From Desulfuromonadales bacterium (GTDB taxonomy: Bacteria; Desulfobacterota; Desulfuromonadia; Desulfuromonadales; BM103), in contig JAOUDB010000060.1 of NCBI GenBank assembly GCA_029859485.1, positions 1 through 9,780 on the forward strand: a stretch of 9,780 bases of DNA, given 5' to 3'. Below the pieces are notes generated by a model, which was not told the DNA's origin, did no database searches, and worked only from the letters and a program-made list of their open reading frames with translations. Positions 4,963 through 9,780 of this stretch are shown one piece after another (positions within the stretch are counted from its first letter, which is position 1; each line of letters begins with the position of its first letter). The translations under genes were made by a program, and so were the position numbers.

Positions 4963-6267
4963 ATGGAACTTCGAAAAATTGTAGCGATTATGAGTCTTGG
5001 CTCGGCAATCTTCGCTGGCAGCGTGCAAGCTTATGACTGTAGTGAGTTACCTAATTGGAAGCGCCAATCTTATTATCTTGTAGGTTCTCAAGTACAATAT
5101 CAGGGAATTGCCTATGAAAATACTGGGGAGCCGTCCAAACGTGATTTTCCAGATGAAGGTTATCCGTGGAGTGTGCTTGGAGACTGTGATAGCACCGGAA
5201 ACGGTGGAGGTGGTAACGTGGACCCACAGCCTTTATCAATTTACGGTGCCTGGCATTGCGGCAACGACTATTGCACTTGGGCTGGCTTTCGGGACCTATT
5301 CGAGTTCGATTTGAAGAATCATTGGTTGATTGACCGCGACAACAATAGCAGTTGCAACTTTGAGGTGCCAGAAAGCTGTGACCCGAGCGTCAATCTCGTC
5401 GTTCTGAGCTTCGTTCATCCTTTCAGGTTGCTTGATCGAACCTCCGATGAACAGACTCTAAATGGTGTGCCAAGAGGTATGACACAAGAAGTGGTGGACT
5501 ACTTCAAGAGTCAGGGAGTCCGAGTCATGCTCTCTATTGGTGGCATTACCTACACCGACGCATGGAACCAAGCCTTGGCCAAGGATGCCTGGCAACTGGG
5601 ACTGAATGCCGCAGCGGTGGCAAGCACATTAGGGGTCGGCATCGAGATAGACTATGAGGAGAACAGAAATCCCAATCTTGAGGGCTTGCAGGCCTTCATT
5701 GATGCCTATCGTTCCGTTCATCCTTACGATGCGAGCGGCACAAACCATGCTGCTCGTTTGACCATCGACCTCGCGGCTGGTGACCGCTGGCTAATCGCTC
5801 TCACCGAGAAAGCTACTGCGGATTGGCTAGACACGACTACTCCGGTCCTGGATTACGCCAACGCGATGGTGACACCTCGGCAGTCGAACGCAGACAATAC
5901 TATCGCTAACTGGCAAGAGCACATCGATGGCAAGCCGCAATATGACCCCCCAATCTTGCCCCTCGCACCGGCCAAGCTTACTGGCAGCCTCTGGCTTACA
6001 GGAAGGAAACCGGCGCCAGAGTGTGTGGACTTTAACAAATCCCTCCAGCATCCAAACGCCACCGGGAACTATGTGCAGACAGTAATGCCTAACGGCGCAG
6101 GAACCACACCAGGGATTCTCGGTTACATGTTCTGGGCCTCCGAATGTCAGGGGACACGTTCGGCTTGCACGACGTCAGAATACAACAATACCTGCGAAGG
6201 GGGCATGGGCGAAGCGGCGGCATTCTACGAGATTCCCATCCCAATGCAAGCATTGAGGCAAAACTAG
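4963..6267 (+). CDS. Secreted GH18 chitinase-like enzyme with N-terminal chitin-binding module
   Basis: A 434-aa exported protein. Residues 1-23 are a signal peptide (cut after VQA). Residues about 24-75 resemble a CBM5/12 chitin-binding module with aromatic residues W32, Y37/Y38 and W69. A Gly-rich linker (about 76-90) leads to a GH18 barrel (about 91-430). SIGG (191-194) is the conserved strand 3 motif. GIEIDYE (226-232) is the strand 4 catalytic motif: it keeps D230 and the acid E232, but the two earlier aspartates of DxxDxDxE are V and E. W391 in YMFWAS fits the strand 8 tryptophan. It should hydrolyse beta-1,4-GlcNAc polymers, probably chitin, outside the cell or in the periplasm. The gene has its own promoter and terminator, and its G+C is above that of its flanks (31 of 60 bases at 5881-5940 versus 18 of 60 at 6541-6600), so horizontal acquisition is possible. 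Confidence 0.88.
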   Translation: MELRKIVAIMSLGSAIFAGSVQAYDCSELPNWKRQSYYLVGSQVQYQGIAYENTGEPSKRDFPDEGYPWSVLGDCDSTGNGGGGNVDPQPLSIYGAWHCGNDYCTWAGFRDLFEFDLKNHWLIDRDNNSSCNFEVPESCDPSVNLVVLSFVHPFRLLDRTSDEQTLNGVPRGMTQEVVDYFKSQGVRVMLSIGGITYTDAWNQALAKDAWQLGLNAAAVASTLGVGIEIDYEENRNPNLEGLQAFIDAYRSVHPYDASGTNHAARLTIDLAAGDRWLIALTEKATADWLDTTTPVLDYANAMVTPRQSNADNTIANWQEHIDGKPQYDPPILPLAPAKLTGSLWLTGRKPAPECVDFNKSLQHPNATGNYVQTVMPNGAGTTPGILGYMFWASECQGTRSACTTSEYNNTCEGGMGEAAAFYEIPIPMQALRQN

Positions 6268-6289
6268 ATCTGTTCTTTTGTGAATCTGT

Positions 6290-6353
6290 GAACATGCCGT
6301 AATGTCAAAACTGCCCCACAGTCTATAACCTATCCGAGACTGCGGGGCATTTT
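6290..6353 (+). repeat. Repeat C, copy 2: shared leader plus terminator
   Basis: GTGAACATGCCGTA followed by a short spacer and TGCCCCACAG repeats the arrangement found after the cytochrome gene (4052-4087). Leader and hairpin outer stem are alike, while the hairpin loops differ, so the two are homologous but diverged terminators. Confidence 0.55.
6313..6353 (+). terminator. Intrinsic terminator after the GH18 gene
   Basis: GCCCCACAGTCT (6313-6324) pairs with AGACTGCGGGGC (6337-6348) over 12 positions with one A-C mismatch. The loop is 12 nt, and ATTTTCTT follows. It lies 46 bp after the stop codon. Confidence 0.85.
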
Positions 6354-6381
6354 CTTGTATACAACCACCTAATAAGACATA

Positions 6382-6413
6382 AAAACCCCTTTCCGTAAAT
6401 CGAGGGTTTTCTT
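6382..6413 (+). terminator. Possible second weak terminator
   Basis: AAAACCC (6382-6388) and GGGTTTT (6404-6410) form a 7-bp stem with a 15-nt loop, and CTT follows. The next bases (GATTGCAGGG) match the tail after repeat copies 5 and 8, so this may be the remnant of an otherwise lost repeat A copy. Confidence 0.4.
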
Positions 6414-6451
6414 AGATTGCAGGGTTTCTAGTAAACAAGACAAACATACAA

Positions 6452-6549
6452 TTTCTTAACAGCAAGACAATGTGAAAGGAATTATAGTAAATCTCCCCTC
6501 CTTACTGTTGAGCGCTATATCTCCCACAAATCCATTCTTAAATATCAGG
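6452..6549 (+). repeat. Intergenic repeat B, copy 2
   Basis: It shares the TAGTAAAT, CTCCCACAAAT and TTAAATATCAGG blocks in order with 190-299. A left-hand block TAGTAAACAAG (6429-6439) matches 74-84, so here the element seems uninterrupted, while at the window start about 100 extra bases, including repeat A copy 1, lie between the blocks. AGTAA/TTACT (about 6486-6506) could pair. Function unknown. Confidence 0.5.
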
Positions 6550-6740
6550 ATATGTAAGTTTTTTGTTTGTCGTGAGATTTATCAATCAAACTAACTAGGG
6601 GCAGTTACCTTATTTTCTGCCTGCCATATGACATTTTAATCTAGTTATTTTACCGTCTCACCAGTTGCGTACATGCCTAAAACTCTTTAAAAAAACCTAT
6701 TATTGCGCTAATTGCATAGGAGTAGCTTATGGCCTGCAAG
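6550..6740. other. AT-rich intergenic region upstream of the PilZ gene
   Basis: No gene is seen. The stretch is very AT-rich (18 G+C in 60 bases at 6541-6600). It lies directly upstream of the sigma-54-type promoter, where enhancer-binding-protein sites would be expected, but I see no clear inverted repeat. Confidence 0.3.
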
Positions 6741-6757
6741 TTGGCACTTTCTGTGCT
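6741..6757 (+). promoter_or_regulatory. Sigma-54 (RpoN) type promoter for the PilZ gene
   Basis: TTGGCACT, four bases, then GTGCT. The -24 GG and -12 GC are exactly 12 bp apart, and TGGCAC is a full match to the RpoN consensus; only the first T of the -12 element (TTGCW) is replaced by G. Transcription would start near 6769, about 34 nt before the ATG. If real, expression depends on an RpoN activator. Confidence 0.65.
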
Positions 6758-6802
6758 AAGAGATTAGAGGTGTAGCTATTTAAGGGGGAAAGAGTAATAC
6801 AA

Positions 6803-7582
6803 ATGAAAAAACCAAAGATTTCAGTATTGCAGACCAATAACAACCTGACCGGTTTGGGACTAACTCTTTCTCGCATGGGTTTTGTAGGGGAGTTTTTTAC
6901 CAACACTAAGAGTCTTCAAATCACCATACAAGAATCTGTGCCAGATCTAGTTCTTGTTGATGCAAAATTAACAAATAAAAGATCTAAAATTGAGGGTGTT
7001 GAAAAAAGTCTTCTGCAGGCCTCAAATCTCTGCCCTGTTTTGCTTGCAGAGAAGGAGGAGGGCTCATTCCTACTCTATGACCACCAACGAAAAAAGGTTC
7101 TCCATCTTTTTGACCTCCACAATTATTTCCATGAAAATTTGGACAGTTATTCCCGTAAAAATATTCGTTTAGAAGTTAAACTGCCCTCTCTTCTCACCCA
7201 AGGTCATTCTTCTCAACTTACCCAGATTACCAGCCTCAGTTCTAGAGGAGCTTTTGTAAGAACTGGGTATTCAACTCCTGTTCTTGATCAAAATATCGAA
7301 ATAACAATTCCACTACTGGGTCATTACGCTGAGTTAAATGTTCTTGGGCGTGTGGCATATAGTGTCACCCCATCTCAAGGAAACAATTATATTCAGGGGG
7401 TCGGGGTTTGTTTTGAACGCCCCGAAGATTCATTAATGGAGGTGATAGAGGACTATCTGTCTTCATCTCTTGCTAAAGAGCCTTCGCTCAATTTTGTTCC
7501 AGGAGAGAAAAATAAATCTTGGCATTCAGAACCCCTTGTCAAAAAACGTTCCTTTCTCCGAGCGATGCATGTGGTTTCCTGA
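6803..7582 (+). CDS. Two-domain PilZ protein with degenerate receiver-like N-terminus
   Basis: A 259-aa cytoplasmic protein. Residues about 5-110 look like a degenerate receiver fold: a strand ISVLQ, then PDLVLVDAKL with D53 near the usual phosphosite, but without the acidic pair, so phosphorylation is doubtful. Residues about 116-222 form a PilZ domain, the c-di-GMP binding module, with RxxxR at R118-R122 and SLSSRG (144-149) at the second motif, where Asp/Asn is replaced by Ser144. Binding of c-di-GMP is therefore plausible but may be weakened. The C-terminal tail (about 223-259) is basic and probably disordered. An AAAGAG-type site lies about 8 nt before the ATG, with GGGGG further up. The role is probably in motility, pili or exopolysaccharide control, as for other PilZ proteins. 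Its sigma-54-type promoter fits that theme. Confidence 0.85.
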   Translation: MKKPKISVLQTNNNLTGLGLTLSRMGFVGEFFTNTKSLQITIQESVPDLVLVDAKLTNKRSKIEGVEKSLLQASNLCPVLLAEKEEGSFLLYDHQRKKVLHLFDLHNYFHENLDSYSRKNIRLEVKLPSLLTQGHSSQLTQITSLSSRGAFVRTGYSTPVLDQNIEITIPLLGHYAELNVLGRVAYSVTPSQGNNYIQGVGVCFERPEDSLMEVIEDYLSSSLAKEPSLNFVPGEKNKSWHSEPLVKKRSFLRAMHVVS

Positions 7583-7625
7583 TTATTCACCACTACCAGG
7601 GTGGATTAATGGCAGGATCAGTTTA

Positions 7626-7645
7626 TTAGTTTGCAGGTAAACTAA
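7626..7645. promoter_or_regulatory. Operator-like inverted repeat upstream of the membrane-protein gene
   Basis: TTAGTTT (7626-7632) and AAACTAA (7639-7645) form a perfect 7-bp inverted repeat with a 6-bp spacer, 44 bp after the PilZ stop and 43 bp before the next start. There is no T-run, so it looks more like a protein-binding site than a terminator. Confidence 0.35.
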
Positions 7646-7688
7646 AAAATCATGGTTCTTTGTACTGCCTTTGTAAGAGGTAGGTAAA

Positions 7689-8009
7689 ATGATTGAAGTT
7701 TTGGGAGAAATTGTATGCTTTGCGACAGCTTTTGTAAGCTTTGTTTACGGAACTCTTCTTGGTCTTTTTAGTGGTGAAAGGGTTTATTACAAAAGAAAGC
7801 ATAGAATTAACAGCAAAATATTGAAAGGGTCCTATCCGCTGTGTTTTGCATTGTTTAGCTTTGGCTTTGTGATAATAAACCGTTACTTCTTTAAAGAGAA
7901 TATAACTATTTTGTTAGCTGCCTTTGGTAGTAGTTTAGTTCTCTCACAAGCTGTAATTTTCTATTCTGTGACCAGATCAAACAACAGAGAAGGGAAGATT
8001 CATGACTAA
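7689..8009 (+). CDS. Small inner-membrane protein, three predicted helices
   Basis: A 106-aa hydrophobic protein with three likely transmembrane segments (about residues 3-27, 49-67 and 72-93). A basic loop between the first two (RVYYKRKHR, 31-39) should face the cytoplasm. The C-terminal tail is short and charged. AGAGG (7676-7680) lies 8 nt upstream of the start. The gene follows the PilZ gene by about 106 bp on the same strand with no terminator between, so they may be co-transcribed. A link between them is only positional. No family is recognised. Confidence 0.6.
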   Translation: MIEVLGEIVCFATAFVSFVYGTLLGLFSGERVYYKRKHRINSKILKGSYPLCFALFSFGFVIINRYFFKENITILLAAFGSSLVLSQAVIFYSVTRSNNREGKIHD

Positions 8010-8059
8010 GATAAAACGGTCATGCACATATGCTTGAACAAACCTTAATTTCTCGAAAA

Positions 8060-8164
8060 TCACTACTTCTGAGAAGAGAATCGTCTTATTATTGATAGCC
8101 CGATAGAGGTATTCGAGAGACTTCTTAATCCACAAAATTTTGGCCACCTAATGACGGGTGGCCA
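8060..8164 (+). repeat. Intergenic repeat A, copy 6
   Basis: It starts about 50 bp after the membrane-protein stop. TCACTACTTCTGAGAAG opens it. The middle carries a short duplication, GATAGCCCGATAG, not seen elsewhere. ATTCGAGAG and CTTCTTAATCCACAAAAT follow, then the terminal hairpin with a quite different loop. Confidence 0.75.
8142..8163 (+). terminator. Hairpin at the end of repeat copy 6
   Basis: GGCCACC (8142-8148) pairs perfectly with GGTGGCC (8157-8163) around the loop TAATGACG. The T-run after it is poor (ATCTGCTTTT), so plus-strand termination is uncertain. On the minus strand the same stem is followed by AAAATTTT, which may serve the convergent rubrerythrin-like gene. The stem is kept although the loop has changed entirely, which argues that pairing matters. 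Confidence 0.5.
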
Positions 8165-8219
8165 TCTGCTTTTCAAAATGCTGATTTTAAAACCGGTCAG
8201 ATCCGGCTCCGTAAGATGT

Positions 8220-8705
8220 TCAGTCTTGCAGACAAGCCAGATAGTAATCTTCGTTGAGTACATCCAGGTGATTATGGGTCATGCGGGCGTTGCTCAGATA
8301 AACTTCGCGCACCACTACATCTTCAATTCGCTCGGCAATCGCCCGTAATTCTTCTTCCAGAGCTTGTTCAAGCCGCATTGCCAAAGCCAGCGCCTGTTTT
8401 TCGTCAAAATCTCCGAGCATAGCTTCCTTTAGCTCTTTTAACCAGATTGAGTCGGCGTAGGGTGGGGCGGCCATGATGCTGTCAAACGGGGGCAGATCGT
8501 CCCAGCTGTAAGCCTCGTAGAAGGAGCGGGCGTGCTCACGTTCTTCATGTGCCAGCAGCTTAAAGGTCAGGCGAGGGCGCTCGTTGTACATCTTCTCGCT
8601 TGCCAGACGATAAAAATCCATGGCATCCTTTTCAGTCTGGATGGAATCATTAATCGCCCGCTTGAGCTGCTCTTCACGCAGGATAGTTACTTTTCGTTGC
8701 CACAT
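8220..8705 (-). CDS. Rubrerythrin/ferritin-like diiron-family protein
   Basis: A 161-aa all-helical protein of the ferritin-like superfamily, as in the short ferritin-family proteins of Geobacter relatives. Helix 1 carries E25 (TEKDAMDFY), helix 2 has EExxH (E54, E55, H58) and helix 3 is Glu-rich (E113, E117-E119). Helix 4 has H144 and H146, but Met142 and Thr143 occupy the positions where a metal-binding Glu would be expected. The diiron site may thus be incomplete. There is no C-terminal rubredoxin domain. The likely role is iron handling or peroxide/oxygen protection in an anaerobe. The ATG has a strong AGGAGG site 4-5 nt upstream. A possible minus-strand promoter (TATAAA at 8751-8746, TTGACC at 8777-8772) has an over-long 20-bp spacer. 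The gene stands alone. Confidence 0.82.
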   Translation of the reverse strand: MWQRKVTILREEQLKRAINDSIQTEKDAMDFYRLASEKMYNERPRLTFKLLAHEEREHARSFYEAYSWDDLPPFDSIMAAPPYADSIWLKELKEAMLGDFDEKQALALAMRLEQALEEELRAIAERIEDVVVREVYLSNARMTHNHLDVLNEDYYLACLQD

Positions 8706-8777
8706 GACACCTCCTTCGTAACATTTGTCCCCCGGTCTGGCTCAGTTTATAAAAACGTGTACTAAAGCCTCGGTCAA

Positions 8778-8962
8778 CAAGACAAAAACCACTCTGAATT
8801 AGTCAATTTTACCACTCGCATATCAGGCCGCTAATTTTTTCAAATATAAGCAGTTGTGTCAGTAGGCCTATATAGCCGGCAAGCCCCTTCGTTTTGCAAC
8901 TATCCTGATAAGGGGGGAGTCATATGTCTAAGGGAGTTTTGGCAGGTGACTGACTGTCCGAT
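8778..8962. other. Intergenic region between divergent genes, with a possible SD-masking hairpin
   Basis: No full gene. CCCCTT (8884-8889) can pair with AAGGGG (8910-8915) over a 20-nt loop. The right arm is the start of a strong Shine-Dalgarno sequence (AGGGGGGAG, 8911-8919). I recognise no known riboswitch class. A short G+C-rich inverted repeat (AGGCCTATATAGCC) also occurs at 8864-8877. Confidence 0.3.
8924..8953 (+). CDS. Possible 9-aa mini-ORF with strong Shine-Dalgarno
   Basis: An ATG at 8924 follows AGGGGGGAG (8911-8919) at 4 nt, but the frame stops after nine codons (MSKGVLAGD), 10 bp before repeat copy 7. It may be a leader peptide or the stump of a gene lost around the repeat. Coding status is unproven. 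Confidence 0.2.
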   Translation: MSKGVLAGD

Positions 8963-9067
8963 AAGTCACGACTTCTGAGAAGAAAACTGGCTTCTTATTG
9001 ATAGAGATATTCAGGAAGTTTGTTAATCCGCAATATGACGGCCACCTGGTAAAGAGCTGCCTTTTTT
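8963..9067 (+). repeat. Intergenic repeat A, copy 7
   Basis: The best-kept 5' half: dyad AAGTC-AC-GACTT (8963-8974), CTTC-TGA-GAAG, then AAAACTGGCTTCTTATTGAT. The centre TTCAGGAAGTTTGTTAATCC is near canonical. The 3' arm has decayed: GGCCACC (9040-9046) faces GCTGCC, which pairs poorly, yet TTTTTT follows. It lies between the divergent rubrerythrin-like and CBS genes. Confidence 0.8.
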
Positions 9068-9116
9068 ATTTGTGGGCATTTATAAAACACCAAAGCCGTT
9101 TGCTGTTCCTCGGTGT

Positions 9117-9144
9117 TTGACATCTATATCGTCTCGGATAAAGT
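9117..9144 (+). promoter_or_regulatory. Sigma-70-type promoter for the CBS gene
   Basis: A perfect TTGACA (9117-9122), a 16-bp spacer and TAAAGT (9139-9144, 4 of 6 matches). Transcription would begin near 9151, giving a leader of about 35 nt. TCAC-TTC-GTGA (about 9157-9167) is a small palindrome just after it. Confidence 0.65.
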
Positions 9145-9186
9145 TAAGTGTAGTAATCACTTCGTGACTTTGGAAAGGAGAGCGCC

Positions 9187-9621
9187 ATGACCAAATCTAT
9201 TCGTGATGTGTTGAAGAACAAGGGCGCTTCAATTGTTAGTGTCAGCGCCGATGAGACAGTTTACAAGGCCTTGGAATTGATGGCTAAGGAGGATGTTGGC
9301 GCATTGCTTGTCATGAACGAGGCAAACGTGGTCGGTATAATGTCCGAACGCGACTATGCACGGAAGGTGATTTTGGAAGGTCGGTCATCACTCAAAACGT
9401 CAGTTGAGAAGATCATGACGAACAAAGTCCTTTATATCTCTCCGGACAAAAGTGTGGAAGAAGGGTTGGCACTGATGTCCGACAAACGCTGTCGTCATCT
9501 TCCTGTATTTGAAGATGGCACGCTGATCGGAATGGTTTCGATTGGCGATCTTGTTCAGGCCAATGTCGCTGAAAAGGAATTTATGATCAGCCAGCTTGAG
9601 AATTACATTCGCAGTGGGTAA
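9187..9621 (+). CDS. Paired CBS-domain protein
   Basis: A 144-aa soluble protein made almost wholly of two CBS domains (about residues 10-65 and 73-128), which together form one Bateman module. Both carry the nucleotide-ribose motif G-x-x-S-x-x-D: G50-IMSER-D56 and G115-MVSIG-D121. It should bind adenine nucleotides (AMP, ATP or SAM-like ligands) and act as an energy or redox sensor. With no fused catalytic or transport domain, its partner is unknown. AAAGGAG lies just upstream of the ATG. The length is standard for stand-alone CBS-pair proteins. It is monocistronic, with its own sigma-70-type promoter and a terminator in repeat copy 8. Confidence 0.9.
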   Translation: MTKSIRDVLKNKGASIVSVSADETVYKALELMAKEDVGALLVMNEANVVGIMSERDYARKVILEGRSSLKTSVEKIMTNKVLYISPDKSVEEGLALMSDKRCRHLPVFEDGTLIGMVSIGDLVQANVAEKEFMISQLENYIRSG

Positions 9622-9658
9622 TTCTCCTCTATAAATACTATTCGTTTTTATCCGCGAA

Positions 9659-9776
9659 CACACGACTTCTATGAAGGAAAACGGCTTCTTATTGATAGAG
9701 GAATTCGGGAAGCTCTTTAATACAAAAAACTATAGCCACCAGGGTTTGATCCTTGGTGGCCTTTTACTGCATTGCA
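9659..9776 (+). repeat. Intergenic repeat A, copy 8
   Basis: It starts about 38 bp after the CBS stop. CACGACTTCTATGAAGG contains CTTC-TAT-GAAG, a changed loop with the same stem as CTTC-TGA-GAAG. GGCTTCTTATTGATAGAG, a near-canonical centre and the terminal hairpin follow. The tail ATTGCAGGG (about 9771-9779) also occurs after copy 5 (ATTGCAG) and at 6416-6424. The window ends inside or just after this tail. Confidence 0.8.
9735..9765 (+). terminator. Intrinsic terminator in repeat copy 8
   Basis: GCCACCA (9735-9741) pairs perfectly with TGGTGGC (9754-9760). An inner GGG/CCT pairing surrounds the loop, and TTTT follows (9762-9765). It should end the CBS gene transcript. Confidence 0.75.
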
Positions 9777-9780
9777 GGGT

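Noticed and set aside
5051..6295. Frames of 62-74 codons overlapping the GH18 gene
   Set aside because: They are shadows of the G+C-rich GH18 coding sequence with no domains of their own.
7653..7668. Sigma-54 promoter before the membrane-protein gene (TGGTTC...CTGC)
   Set aside because: Spacing is off by one and TGGCAC is absent.
160..9776. Integron attC sites
   Set aside because: No GTTRRRY or RYYYAAC cores at the repeat ends, the repeat folds as several small hairpins rather than one long imperfect palindrome, and no integrase gene is present. Only the gene-per-repeat layout resembles an integron.
160..9776. CRISPR array
   Set aside because: Repeats are about 100 bp, imperfect and separated by hundreds to thousands of bases containing genes; there are no cas genes.

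Overview
The window looks like a chromosomal stretch from a Desulfuromonadales/Geobacter-type bacterium. The evidence is a periplasmic multiheme c-type cytochrome, two ferritin-like/rubrerythrin-type proteins, a PilZ protein behind a sigma-54-type promoter, a paired-CBS protein and small Cys-rich proteins. This assignment rests on gene content only. Intergenic DNA is AT-rich, while the GH18 and cytochrome genes are clearly richer in G+C.

Layout, left to right: a lipoprotein gene (386-841) overlapping a ferritin-like/response-regulator fusion (834-1721); an 82-aa eight-cysteine protein (2081-2329); a multiheme cytochrome (2832-3875); a small lipoprotein on the minus strand (4243-4479); a secreted GH18 chitinase-like enzyme with an N-terminal chitin-binding module (4963-6267); a REC-like/PilZ protein (6803-7582); a three-helix membrane protein (7689-8009); a rubrerythrin-like protein on the minus strand (8220-8705); and a CBS-pair protein (9187-9621). 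Apart from the first two genes, nearly every gene is a separate unit with its own ribosome-binding site, and several have a recognisable promoter. They do not form one pathway. The common themes are redox and iron chemistry (cytochrome, two ferritin-like proteins) and signalling (REC, PilZ, CBS).

The most striking feature is not a gene. A roughly 100-bp intergenic repeat occurs eight times, always in the same orientation, at about 160, 1820, 2383, 3919, 4589, 8060, 8963 and 9659. Its cores are TCACGACTTCTGAG, then GGCTTCTTATTGATAGAG, then TTCAGGAAGCTCTTTAATCC, ending in a GGCCACC...GGTGGCC hairpin and usually a T-run that should act as an intrinsic terminator. Five copies lie about 40-100 bp downstream of a plus-strand stop codon, and consecutive copies enclose one gene or a small group, including the two reversed genes. 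This resembles a cassette array, but the repeat lacks the attC signature of integrons, so a dispersed terminator-bearing repeat or small-RNA family is at least as likely.

Two further repeat families are present: a pair at about 190-299 and 6452-6549, and a pair of related terminators with a shared leader at about 4052-4118 and 6290-6353. No tRNA, rRNA, CRISPR array, transposase or integrase gene was found.
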